DNA of 17,607 bases from an uncultured Verrucomicrobiota bacterium (GCA_946482165.1 CAMLQS010000071.1:1-17607); one strand, 5' to 3'. Positions 9,924-17,607 are shown, counted from the stretch's first letter. The notes: generated from the letters alone by a model not told the origin. Made by a program: numbers and translations.

Positions 9924-11135
9924 TTATTGCAGACCGCCGGCAACCGCACCGAGCTGGAAGATCGGAAGAAACATCGCCATCACGATGCCGCCGACGATCA
10001 CGCCGAGAAACACGATAAGCAACGGCTCGATCAAGGAGGTGAGCGACGCCACCGTCGCCTCCGACTCGGTGTCGTAGAAGTCGGCGATCTTGTTCATCAT
10101 GCCGTCGACGTTGCCCGTGGCTTCACCCGCTTTCACCATGTGCTTCATCATCGGCGGAAAAAAGGCGTTGGTCGCCAACACCTCGGACACTTGGCCGCCT
10201 TGGCTCACATGCTTGGCGATCTCCGTGCATGCATCCTCGACCTGGACCTTGTTCGACGCCGCCGCCACGATCTCGAGCGTGCGGAGAATCGGGACGCCGG
10301 AACGGATCAGGGTGGCGTAGGTGCGGCAGAATCGAGATAGTGAGATCTTGTGGATCAGGTTGCCGAAAATCGGGGCCTTCACCAAAGACTCGTCCTTTAG
10401 GCGGCGACCACGCGGCGTGGCGATAAACTTGCCCATGCCCCAGAAAAAAACGACAACCGCGATCAGCAGGTAGAAAAAGTTGCCCTTAAGGAAGTCGCTC
10501 AAATCGATGAGCATCTGGGTCGGGACCGGTAGCTTTGCGCCGAAGTCGTCAAACATGGCGGCAAACACCGGTATGACGAAAATAAGCAGCACGTTCACGA
10601 GAGCGATCGCGAGACCGATCACCGCGATCGGGTAGGTCATGGCCGACTTCACCTTCTTGGTGAGTTTGACGCTCGACTCGAAATAAATGGCCACCTTTCC
10701 AAGAATTTCCGCGAGCGCACCCGAGGCCTCGCCGGCTTCCACCATCGAAGTGAAAAGCGAGTTGAAGGCTCGCGGATACATTTTCACCGCATGCGAGAAA
10801 GCGTTGCCTTGGGAAATTTCGATGCGCACGTCACGGATGATCACTCGGAACACCGGATCCTCCGTCTGGTCCTGCAAAGCCTCGAGACACTGCACGAGAG
10901 GCAGACCCGCTCCAAGCAGCGACGCGAGCTGCTGGGTGAAAATCGCGAGTTCGCCGAGCGGCAGCTTGTAGTTTTTGGCCTTCTTTTCGTAAGCCTTCTG
11001 CTTGGCCAAAGCCTGCGAAGCCGCGATGTTCGCTTTCTTCGGAGCGGAGCCACCGGACGAGGATGAGGACGAAGAGGGGCGGAGAGCAGGCTGAGCTTGG
11101 CTGGCGGGGGCGCTGCGCGTCGTGATGAAAGCCAT
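9924..11135 (-). CDS. pilC: Type IV pilus / type II secretion inner-membrane platform protein
   Basis: PilC/GspF is the polytopic inner-membrane protein on which the assembly ATPase acts to insert or extract pilin subunits. The 403-residue translation has a short Ser-rich, low-complexity N-terminus with seven consecutive Ser (residues 21-27), then two repeated GspF domains of family-typical length. The first (about 60-190) contains FTQQLASLLGAGLPL and MVEAGEASGAL; the second (about 265-390) contains FCRTYATLIRSGVPILRTL and the matching MVKAGEATGNVD. Hydrophobic segments lie near 171-193, 216-234 and 368-391, as expected for three transmembrane helices. I start at the ATG at 11133-11135, which has AAGGG seven bases upstream. 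The open frame continues 93 codons further, but there it runs antisense through a tRNA gene and is not coding. The response regulator gene follows in the same direction. No pilB, pilT, pilM-Q or pilin gene is in the window, so this is an isolated pilC or the end of a dispersed set; I cannot tell pilus from secretion use by sequence alone. Confidence 0.95.
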   Translation of the reverse strand: MAFITTRSAPASQAQPALRPSSSSSSSGGSAPKKANIAASQALAKQKAYEKKAKNYKLPLGELAIFTQQLASLLGAGLPLVQCLEALQDQTEDPVFRVIIRDVRIEISQGNAFSHAVKMYPRAFNSLFTSMVEAGEASGALAEILGKVAIYFESSVKLTKKVKSAMTYPIAVIGLAIALVNVLLIFVIPVFAAMFDDFGAKLPVPTQMLIDLSDFLKGNFFYLLIAVVVFFWGMGKFIATPRGRRLKDESLVKAPIFGNLIHKISLSRFCRTYATLIRSGVPILRTLEIVAAASNKVQVEDACTEIAKHVSQGGQVSEVLATNAFFPPMMKHMVKAGEATGNVDGMMNKIADFYDTESEATVASLTSLIEPLLIVFLGVIVGGIVMAMFLPIFQLGAVAGGLQ

Positions 11136-11142
11136 GGAGGGA

Positions 11143-11147
11143 CCCTT
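11143..11147 (-). promoter_or_regulatory. Ribosome binding site of pilC
   Basis: AAGGG on the minus strand, seven bases before the pilC ATG, is the clearest Shine-Dalgarno-like site of the window; most other genes here show none. It supports the short pilC start over the longer open frame that crosses the tRNA gene. Confidence 0.55.
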
Positions 11148-11297
11148 GTCGGGCGTCTGCCGACCCCGCAACCCGTTTTCTCCCCTATTGCCAGGCTTTG
11201 ACGTCGCCTTCGCAGCGCTCCCTCGGGAATCCAAAAGCGCGGACGGCGTGCTTGACCACAGGCTTCCCATCACTGAGCGTCGCTCCCACTTGGTTCC

Positions 11298-11371
11298 GCG
11301 GCTGTAGTTTAGTGGTAAAACTCCACTCTTCCAAAGTGGTCTCGGGGGTTCGATTCCCCCCAGCCGCACCA
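11298..11371 (+). tRNA. tRNA-Gly (anticodon UCC)
   Basis: The 74-base gene folds fully. The acceptor stem is GCGGCTG (11298-11304) with CAGCCGC (11361-11367), and the D stem GTTT/AAAC. The anticodon stem is CCACT/AGTGG, with loop CTTCCAA giving anticodon UCC, which reads GGA and GGG. The T stem is GGGGG/CCCCC with loop TTCGATT. The discriminator is A, unlike the U73 usual in bacterial tRNA-Gly but known elsewhere, and the CCA end is encoded (11369-11371). It is divergent from pilC. A TTGACC at 11252-11257 lies upstream but has no good -10 partner, and I see no clear terminator after it. Confidence 0.97.
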
Positions 11372-11433
11372 CCTTGTTCGCCGCCTCTCGCAAAGGCGTG
11401 ATCAGCAAAAACACCCGAAGTCCGGACGTGTTA

Positions 11434-11459
11434 TTCGACCCGTCGACGCGCAGGTCGAA
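11434..11459. promoter_or_regulatory. Operator-like 7-base inverted repeat upstream of gpr
   Basis: TTCGACC (11434-11440) and GGTCGAA (11453-11459) form a perfect inverted repeat with 12 bases between them, which include the palindrome GTCGAC. The arm centres are 19 bases apart, about two helical turns, as for a dimeric repressor. It lies about 130 bases before the gpr start and 60 bases after the tRNA, in a 217-base spacer that has no gene and no other clear signal. A binding role is inferred. Confidence 0.35.
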
Positions 11460-11588
11460 CCGTAGGAAAGGCTACCTCCCTTCCCCGAAAATAGGACTGT
11501 GCGAATCGGGACGGCTGCGGCGCGCTCGACATCCGACGGCGATCCAACGTCATCCAAACTCCTCCGAACCCGCTGAGCGCTTCCCCGC

Positions 11589-12584
<996 letters not shown>

Positions 12585-12693
12585 GAGCAAGGAGCTGGGA
12601 GATGGGAGCAAGGAGTCGATCCTCGATCCCGGCCGCCCCGCTTCCACGGTTTGGCGCCTCGCTCATCGCTCCCTGCTCCCGCTCCTTGCTCCC
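12585..12693. repeat. Purine-rich palindromic repeat filling the gpr-rsmE gap
   Basis: The whole 109-base gap is built from variants of GGGAGCAAGGAG. GAGCAAGGAG begins on the base after the gpr stop (12585-12594) and GGGAGCAAGGAG recurs at 12604-12615. Its exact 12-base reverse complement CTCCTTGCTCCC is at 12682-12693 and ends on the base before the rsmE GTG. On the minus strand the right arm continues with further GGGAGC-type units (12669-12681). TCGATCC occurs twice in tandem (12616-12629). This looks like a REP/BIME-type dispersed element. In RNA it would form a hairpin with a 66-base loop whose stem ends at the rsmE start codon. Repeat structure is seen directly; dispersal through the genome is inferred. 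Confidence 0.75.
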
Positions 12694-13422
12694 GTGAACC
12701 TCGTCCTCTTCGAGCCCGCGGAACTCGCCGCGCCCCTGCCCCTCGCCGACCCGCGCGCGCAACACATCCTCAAGGTGCTGCGCCGCGCGCCCGGCGACAC
12801 CTTCCTCGCCGGCCTCGTCGACGGCCCCCTCGGCACGGCCACGCTCCTCGAGTCCGGGGCGGACGCCCTCCGCCTCGCCTTCGCCCCCTCGCACGAGCCG
12901 CCGCCGCTCCCGCCGACCACCCTCCTCGTCGGCCTGCCCCGCCCCCAGACCGCGCGCGACCTCCTGCGCGACGCCACCACGCTCGGCGTCGCCTGTATCC
13001 ATTTTGTCGCGACGGAGCGCGCCGACCCCAACTACGCCTCCGCCTCGCTCTGGACCTCCGGCGAATGGCGCCGCCACCTCCTCGTCGGCGCCGCGCAGGC
13101 CTGCGACACCCGGCTCCCCTCCGTCACCTGGACCCGCACGCTCGCCTCCGCGATCCGCGCGCTGCCCGCCGCGTCCGCCTCCGCGCGTCTCGCCCTCGAC
13201 AACTACGAGGCCGCCGTCCCGCTCGCCGCCGCCCTTTCCGCCGCCGTCCCGGAGGCCCCGGGCATCGTCCTCGCCCTCGGCCCCGAACGCGGCTGGGGCC
13301 CCGCCGACCGCGCCGCCCTCCGCGCCGCCGGCTTCACCCTCTGCTCGCTCGGCCCCCGCGTCCTCCGCCTGGAGACCGCCGTCGTCGCCGCCCTCGCCCT
13401 CGCCCGGTTCCGGACGCGCTGA
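12694..13422 (+). CDS. rsmE: 16S rRNA (uracil1498-N3)-methyltransferase
   Basis: RsmE methylates N3 of U1498 in 16S rRNA of the 30S subunit, using S-adenosylmethionine; it belongs to the SPOUT (trefoil knot) class. The 242 residues are family-typical. The N-terminal PUA-like part includes HILKVLRRAPGDTF (24-37). The knot region shows LALGPERGWG (193-202) and SLGPRVLRLETAV (218-230), the two most conserved RsmE motifs. The middle motif ERADPNYASASLW...EWRRHLLVGAAQACDTRLPSV (108-144) is divergent from the usual ERS...RW...EAxEQxxR but aligns. The start is a GTG at 12694-12696 directly abutting the right arm of the intergenic repeat; no ATG gives a better N-terminus and no Shine-Dalgarno is seen. 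The protein is Ala/Pro/Leu-rich, reflecting high GC. It is probably the second gene after gpr, although the repeat between them might end or modulate transcription. Confidence 0.9.
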   Translation: MNLVLFEPAELAAPLPLADPRAQHILKVLRRAPGDTFLAGLVDGPLGTATLLESGADALRLAFAPSHEPPPLPPTTLLVGLPRPQTARDLLRDATTLGVACIHFVATERADPNYASASLWTSGEWRRHLLVGAAQACDTRLPSVTWTRTLASAIRALPAASASARLALDNYEAAVPLAAALSAAVPEAPGIVLALGPERGWGPADRAALRAAGFTLCSLGPRVLRLETAVVAALALARFRTR

Positions 13423-13448
13423 CCCGCCGGGATGCGGAAGTCTCGGCG

Positions 13449-13471
13449 CCAGACAGGCCCGGTAGGTCTGG
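13449..13471 (+). terminator. Hairpin after rsmE, weak terminator candidate
   Basis: CCAGAC (13449-13454) and GTCTGG (13466-13471) form a 6-base stem with an 11-base loop, 26 bases after the rsmE stop. Only AGGTTTGC follows, so the U-tract is poor. The left arm with its preceding G (GCCAGAC) matches the start of the hairpin at the right end of the window, so it may instead be a repeat element. Confidence 0.3.
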
Positions 13472-13523
13472 AGGTTTGCAACTCGCCGAACTCCGGTCAC
13501 ATGCTCGCCTCTCGCCGACGGTG

Positions 13524-14207
13524 ATGATTCTCCGCCTCCCGTTCCTCCGCTGCCTCTCCGCCTCGTTCGCACTCTTCGCCGCGGCGCTCGTCCTCGCCGC
13601 CCCTCCGCTGGCGACCAACCCCGCGATCACCTTTTTTTCGAGCCTCACCGAGGAACCCCTCGCCCGCCTCGAAGCCGCCGCCATCGCCCCCCGCCACGTT
13701 CGCCACGGGCCCTTCCGCGTGCCCGCCCCCGGCGTCGAAATCGACTCGCCCACCCTCGCGCTCCACGACCAACCCTGCACGCCCGACGACTGGGCCCGCC
13801 TGCTCAAGGAACTCTCCGCCTGGCGCCGGCTGCCCGACGCATCCGACTTTCTCCTCACCCTCCCCGACGGCCGCATTCTCGTTTTCCTGCGGGCTCCGGC
13901 CATCGGCGAAACCAGCTTTTCCGGCCTCGTCCGTCCGCTCGCCGCCGCCGACGACAAACCGCCCGCGCCCCTCTTCCTCCGCATCGCGCACGACGGCGCC
14001 GAACGGCTCCGCATCGATCTCCGCCCGATTGCGCCGCCACGCGCGGACGCGGCCGAAACCGTCCCTGCGGACACACCTCCGCCCCCCGACGCGCCGGGCG
14101 AAGCCGCGCCGGCAACCGCCCCGACACGGCGACCGCGCGCCCCCCGGAACGGATCGCGCGCCCGTATCCGGCCCGATCATACCTCCCGGCGCCTTGATCG
14201 CCTGTAA
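13524..14207 (+). CDS. Secreted protein of unknown function with basic Pro/Ala-rich tail
   Basis: I do not recognise this family. The 227-residue translation from the ATG at 13524 has a good signal peptide (MILRLPFLRC, then hydrophobic to AAALVLAAPP, cleavage near residue 26). The frame stays open far upstream through the rsmE region, but that is a shadow; the signal peptide sets the start (the adjacent GTG at 13521 would add one residue). Residues about 33-165 look folded, with strand-like stretches FLLTLPDGRILVFLRA and APLFLRIAHDGAERLRIDLR. Residues about 168-205 are low-complexity Pro/Ala/Asp and the last 25 are strongly basic (TRRPRAPRNGSRARIR, SRRLDRL). The single mature Cys (residue 85) cannot form an internal disulfide. 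It lies between rsmE and the Ig-domain protein in the same direction, about 100 and 173 bases away. The tail composition is odd enough that a frameshift near the end is possible, but neither other frame gives a better ending. Confidence 0.6.
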   Translation: MILRLPFLRCLSASFALFAAALVLAAPPLATNPAITFFSSLTEEPLARLEAAAIAPRHVRHGPFRVPAPGVEIDSPTLALHDQPCTPDDWARLLKELSAWRRLPDASDFLLTLPDGRILVFLRAPAIGETSFSGLVRPLAAADDKPPAPLFLRIAHDGAERLRIDLRPIAPPRADAAETVPADTPPPPDAPGEAAPATAPTRRPRAPRNGSRARIRPDHTSRRLDRL

Positions 14208-14380
14208 CAGCGCGGCTTCTTACCACCCTCCGCCCCCTCTTCTAGTTTGGCCCGAACCGCTTCGCCGGCCATCATTCGCACATTCGCCTGCCAACTCTCC
14301 GTGTCGCCCCATGCGACTCCGCGCGGACGCGGATGTCGCGCGTCCCCGCTCTCTCGCACGCTTCGCAAACCCGTCCCGCC

Positions 14381-16777
14381 ATGAAAATCCACGCTTCGCC
14401 AATCCGCCTGGCCACCCTCGCGCTTCTCGCCCTCGGCGCGCTCTTCCCCGTCCCGCAAGCCCGCGCCGACGCCGTCTCCGACGCCCGCACCGCCTTGGTC
14501 GCCGGTGAATTCAATACAGCGAAAGGCCTTCTCGACCCCGTCCTGCTCGCCACGCCGACGAACGGCGAGGCCGCCTTCCTCCGCGCCCTCGCCCGCATCG
14601 GCATCGCAACGGAAAAACGCGTGCCGGAATTCGCCACCAAGCTCGGCGCCACCTCCACCGACGTCGACCTCGGCTCCGACCGGTTCGACATCGTTTTCAA
14701 ACAAGTCGTCAGCTACTGGACCACCACCGCCCTCACCGTCGTCAACGGCGTCTATCGCGTGCCCCAGGCGCCCAACGCCCCCGACCCCGCCATCAGCTTC
14801 GAGAACCGCGGCGCCAACACCGTCTCGGTCGTCATCTCCGCCCAGTTCGGCTCCCTGCAAGACCGCCATCTCTCGCTCGGCATCCAGCTCGACGACGATC
14901 AAGTCGGCGGCCTCTACGCCGACCATTTTGGCGCCTACCCCTGGGGAGACGACAGCTACGTCTCCTTCGACATTCCCAACCAGCGCGTCACCCTCCGCAT
15001 TCCCGCCGGCTCCGCCGCCACGCTCGAGTTTTACCAAGCCCCTTCCGACGCCTCCTTCTCCGTCGGCGCCCGCCCCTCCTCCCTCGTCGTCCTCAACGGC
15101 AAACGCGTCGACGGCACCAACCCCAAGTTCGCCCCCTCGGCCACCTTCGCCTCGTTTTTCACCTTCCTAGCCCAAGCCGACTCCGAGACCCTCTCGCCCG
15201 TCGTCGCCGACCTGTCCGTGCCCGGCGAAGGCTTCTCGATGACCTTCGCCGCCGACGAGACCGGCGGCACGCAGGACACCGTCGTCACCCACACCGACAC
15301 CCAGCTCCTCCTCGCCGAATTGAAGGCCCTTCTCGCCATTCGCCGCGTGTTCAACAGCTACAACCTCTCCCAGCCCCTCTCCGTCCTCTTCGCCGAAAAC
15401 GGCGACGAGGCGCTGATGCGCAACGCGAGCCTGCTCACCCCCAAGCCCGCCTCCGCCGCGCTCACCGCCGAGCGCGCCTCCGCCCGCCTGCTCTTCAAAC
15501 AAGCCCTCGCGCACTACGCCCACGCCTCCGACGACGGCCTCTGGACCCGCGGCGCCCCCGCCTCCGGCACCTACCTTTTCGCGATCGATGACGAGGATCC
15601 CGAATCGACCGAGCACGCGAAGGTGAACCTGGAGACCGCCCTCGCCCAGTTCGAGGCCGCCCTCGACGGCGCCACTCCCCTCGCGGAACTCACCGACGAC
15701 CTCGCCTCCGACCCCGCCATCCCCGACGGCGCCGGCTTCAGCCTCGTCCCGCTCTTCGGCGCCCCCGCAGTCAACCTCCGCGCCATCATCCCCGACGGCG
15801 GCGACGGCGGCATCGTCCGCGGCACCTCCACCAAGCTCCTCGCCAGCGGCCTCCTCCCCGGCTTCGGCACCGCAGCGTGGGAAGCGTATCTCGCCTCCGC
15901 CGACCTCGCCGACATGGACAAACCCGCCCGCCAGACCGGCCCCGCCATCCAGCGCCAGCCCGCCGCGCTCACCACCGTGGCGGAGGGCGCCTCCGCCACG
16001 CTCGCCCTCGTCGCCGAGTGCTATCCCCCGCCCCACTACCAGTGGTTCAAACGCGTCGGCACCGCCTACGAACACATTCCCGGCGCCACCTCCCCCGCCC
16101 TCGTCTTCCCCGCCGCCTCCCGCGCCGACGCAGGCCTCTACATCTGCAAAGTCGTCAACTTCCGCATCAAGCCGCCCTCCGTCACCCCCACTCCCACCAC
16201 GATCTCCTCCGTCCCCGCCAAGCTGGTCGTCACCTACCCGCCCGAAATCGTCACGCCGCCCGCGTCCGTCGCCCGCTACACGGGCAAGCCCGTCACCCTC
16301 ACCGTCGCCGCCGTCGGCGTGCCCGCGCTCCGCTACCAGTGGTTCAAGGGCGACACCGCCGTCACCACCGCCCGCCCCACCCCGGCCTACACGTTCCTCG
16401 CCAACGCCGCCCGCGCCGGCGAGTATCACGTCAAGATCTCCAACGATCGCGGCCTCGTCTCAAGCGAGCCGGTGACCGTCGACGTGCAGACGAAACCAGT
16501 CTTCACCACCCAGCCCGCGGCCCTAACAGTCCCGCCCGGCTCGCTGGCGCTCTTCACCGTCGCCGTCACCGGCAATCCCGAACCGCAGATCCAGTGGCGC
16601 AAAAACGGCAGGAACCTGACCGGCAAGACCGGCCCCACCCTGATGATCGACCAGGCCACGCTCGCCGATCGCGGCGTCTACACCGCCGTCGCCTCCAGCA
16701 CCGTGCAAACCGGCCCGACCTCGACCGCCGTCGTCAGCACCGTCTCCACCGGCGCCCGCCTCGCCGTCGGGCCCTGA
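14381..16777 (+). CDS. Secreted protein with three C-terminal Ig-like domains
   Basis: A 798-residue exported protein. The start is the ATG at 14381 (MKIHASPIRL), which places a signal peptide (hydrophobic ATLALLALGALFPV, cleavage at ARADA near residue 31) at the N-terminus; an upstream ATG at 14333 would add 16 residues. Residues about 32-75 (DARTALVAGEFNTAKGLLDP) look like a TPR-style helical repeat. Residues about 100-300 are strand-rich and may be a beta-sandwich (FENRGANTVSVVIS, RVTLRIPAGSAATLEF). Residues about 305-510 are again mainly helical and match nothing I know. Three Ig-like repeats follow at about 520-616, 620-702 and 706-796, each with the QWF/QWR core Trp (W555, W654, W739) and the A-G-x-Y signature. 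Only the first has the canonical cysteine pair (C547, C589). No membrane anchor, sortase motif or the C-terminal module of the S8 protease is present. A surface or extracellular binding role is inferred. The gene converges on rsmD with 18 bases between the stops. Confidence 0.88.
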   Translation: MKIHASPIRLATLALLALGALFPVPQARADAVSDARTALVAGEFNTAKGLLDPVLLATPTNGEAAFLRALARIGIATEKRVPEFATKLGATSTDVDLGSDRFDIVFKQVVSYWTTTALTVVNGVYRVPQAPNAPDPAISFENRGANTVSVVISAQFGSLQDRHLSLGIQLDDDQVGGLYADHFGAYPWGDDSYVSFDIPNQRVTLRIPAGSAATLEFYQAPSDASFSVGARPSSLVVLNGKRVDGTNPKFAPSATFASFFTFLAQADSETLSPVVADLSVPGEGFSMTFAADETGGTQDTVVTHTDTQLLLAELKALLAIRRVFNSYNLSQPLSVLFAENGDEALMRNASLLTPKPASAALTAERASARLLFKQALAHYAHASDDGLWTRGAPASGTYLFAIDDEDPESTEHAKVNLETALAQFEAALDGATPLAELTDDLASDPAIPDGAGFSLVPLFGAPAVNLRAIIPDGGDGGIVRGTSTKLLASGLLPGFGTAAWEAYLASADLADMDKPARQTGPAIQRQPAALTTVAEGASATLALVAECYPPPHYQWFKRVGTAYEHIPGATSPALVFPAASRADAGLYICKVVNFRIKPPSVTPTPTTISSVPAKLVVTYPPEIVTPPASVARYTGKPVTLTVAAVGVPALRYQWFKGDTAVTTARPTPAYTFLANAARAGEYHVKISNDRGLVSSEPVTVDVQTKPVFTTQPAALTVPPGSLALFTVAVTGNPEPQIQWRKNGRNLTGKTGPTLMIDQATLADRGVYTAVASSTVQTGPTSTAVVSTVSTGARLAVGP

Positions 16778-16795
16778 GCCCCGTCCGCCGCCCCC

Positions 16796-17362
16796 TCACT
16801 TCCGCCGAAAAAAACCCGCCGTCGGCTGACGAGCTCCGCGGCCGATCCGCTTGATCAGGCTCCAGCCTTCCGGGGCGAGCTCCAGCTCGCCCGGGTATTC
16901 GAAGACAACGATCGGATCGGCCGCACCCGCCGTCGCCTCGCGCAGCCCCGCGAAGAGGCGCGGCGCGATGTCCTGGATTATCGGATACGGCGGATCGACG
17001 AAGACCAGGTCCGGCGCCGCCTCGCCCGCCGCCGGCCGCCAGGCCAGCGCGTCGCCCATCACGAGCCGCAACTCGCCCGCCTCGCGTCGCGCGCTTTTCG
17101 CCACGACGGCGATGTTGGCCCGCACGCAGGCCGCCGCCTTCGCGTTCTGCTCCACGAAGACCCCGCCCGCCGCGCCCCGGCTCCAGGCCTCCAACCCGTA
17201 ACCGCCGCTGCCGGCGAAGAGATCCGCGAACCGCGCTCCGGCCACCCGCGCCCCGAGCGAGGAAAAAACCGCCTGCCGCATGCCGTCGGTCGCCGGGCGC
17301 ACGGCATCGCCCTTCGGCACCGTCAACACCGCCCCGCGCGCTGCTCCACCGCTGATTCGCAT
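16796..17362 (-). CDS. rsmD: 16S rRNA (guanine966-N2)-methyltransferase
   Basis: RsmD methylates N2 of G966 in 16S rRNA within the assembled 30S subunit, using S-adenosylmethionine. The 188-residue length is family-typical. It starts with the hallmark RISGGAARGAVL (2-13) and RPATDGMRQAVFSSL (22-36), corresponding to the RIIGGxxRGRxL and RPTTDRxREALFNxL motifs. The SAM-binding motif DLFAGSGGYGLEAWSRGA is at 47-64 and the catalytic DPPY motif in VFVDPPYP at 121-127. I start at the ATG at 17360-17362, since the frame stays open 44 codons upstream but only this Met gives the conserved N-terminus. The C-terminal EYPGELELAPEGWSLIKRIG segment is also family-like. It is convergent with the Ig-domain gene and shares no strong terminator with it in the 18-base gap. 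In many bacteria coaD follows rsmD; here it does not. Confidence 0.95.
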   Translation of the reverse strand: MRISGGAARGAVLTVPKGDAVRPATDGMRQAVFSSLGARVAGARFADLFAGSGGYGLEAWSRGAAGGVFVEQNAKAAACVRANIAVVAKSARREAGELRLVMGDALAWRPAAGEAAPDLVFVDPPYPIIQDIAPRLFAGLREATAGAADPIVVFEYPGELELAPEGWSLIKRIGRGARQPTAGFFRRK

Positions 17363-17564
17363 AATGATTCCGACCAGCGCAAAACCTCGCCCCATCGGTC
17401 GCAACCGCCAAATCGCCCGCCCCTCCCCTGCCCAATCCTCGATGCCGCGCAGGTTCGGGCGGTTCTTCACCGCTTCCCGATACGAACGCCCCACCCGGTA
17501 GGGTCGGCCCGTCCCCGCGCGCCTCCGCCGTCCCCGCGCCCGCCTCCCCCGGCGCCGAAAATGT

Positions 17565-17587
17565 AGGCCAGACCGCCGGCCTGGCTT
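17565..17587. repeat. Imperfect hairpin at right edge, possible dispersed repeat
   Basis: GCCAGACC (17567-17574) and GGCCTGGC (17578-17585) pair with one A-C mismatch around a 3-base loop, extended by a G-T and an A-T pair. An A/T patch (GAAAATGTA, 17557-17565) precedes it. No U-tract follows on either strand, so it is not a plain terminator. The remaining upstream region of rsmD (17363-17564) shows no gene or promoter I can support. Confidence 0.45.
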
Positions 17588-17607
17588 CCGCCGCCCGCGC
17601 CCAAACC

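Noticed and set aside
11252..11280. A sigma70 promoter for tRNA-Gly starting with TTGACC
   Set aside because: No -10-like hexamer is present at 15-18 bases spacing.
11136..11414. A 93-residue N-terminal extension of PilC
   Set aside because: It reads antisense through the tRNA-Gly gene (the GGIEPPRPLWKSGVLPLNYS peptide is a typical tRNA-antisense artefact). The internal ATG at 11135 has a Shine-Dalgarno site.
12604..12693. The gpr-rsmE inverted repeat as an ordinary terminator or a CRISPR unit
   Set aside because: The 66-base loop and the absence of a U-tract do not fit a terminator. The units are irregularly spaced variants, without constant repeat-spacer structure.
12651..13523. A 291-codon upstream extension of the small secreted protein frame, overlapping rsmE
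   Set aside because: The translation is Arg/Pro-rich without motifs, in a shifted frame over the real rsmE. The signal peptide at 13524 marks the true start.
15167..16429. A 420-codon open frame antisense to the Ig-domain gene
   Set aside because: Gly/Glu/Val-rich shadow of a coding strand with clear Ig motifs and a signal peptide; it has no motif or signal of its own.

Overview
This is a strongly GC-rich bacterial chromosome segment. I infer Verrucomicrobiota, probably Opitutales/Opitutaceae. The grounds are a secreted protease ending in a 'DPDxDGxxNLLEYALGxxP ... YTVEASDDLxxW ... RFLRLRVSY' module, which I associate with exported proteins of that phylum, the Ig/MBG-rich secreted proteins, and the general lack of Shine-Dalgarno sequences. 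Taxonomy is inferred from protein style only; no phylogenetic marker was aligned.

Left part (1-8385, all genes on the minus strand). Reading with transcription from right to left: carB (large subunit of carbamoyl-phosphate synthase), a gene-free stretch of about 312 bases, a very large secreted modular subtilisin-type (S8) protease, and a small secreted protein of unknown function. The 3' end of that last gene runs into a nearly pure G stretch at the window edge, which looks like a sequencing or contig-end artefact.

Middle (8546-11371). pilC/gspF (inner-membrane platform protein of a type IV pilus or type II secretion machine) is followed on the same strand by an NtrC-shaped response regulator. 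The regulator's receiver domain looks intact, but its AAA+ domain lacks the sigma54 contact loop and the Walker B acids, and its Fis-type DNA-binding domain stops before the recognition helix. A clear intrinsic terminator lies directly behind its stop codon. A tRNA-Gly(UCC) gene is divergent from pilC.

Right part (11589-17607). On the plus strand are a gpr/YghZ-type aldo-keto reductase, a purine-rich repeat with a perfect 12-base inverted repeat filling the whole gap to the next gene, rsmE (16S rRNA m3U1498 methyltransferase), a small secreted protein of unknown function, and a secreted protein with three C-terminal Ig-like domains and an unrecognised N-terminal half. rsmD (16S rRNA m2G966 methyltransferase) is convergent on the minus strand. 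An imperfect hairpin that may be a dispersed repeat sits at the right end.

Housekeeping genes (carB, rsmE, rsmD, tRNA-Gly, gpr) alternate with secreted proteins, without an obvious multi-gene system. I see no CRISPR array, transposase, phage gene, or defence or biosynthetic cluster. The strongest candidate for new biology is the degenerate NtrC-like regulator coupled to pilC, followed by the intergenic repeat between gpr and rsmE and the uncharacterised half of the Ig protein.
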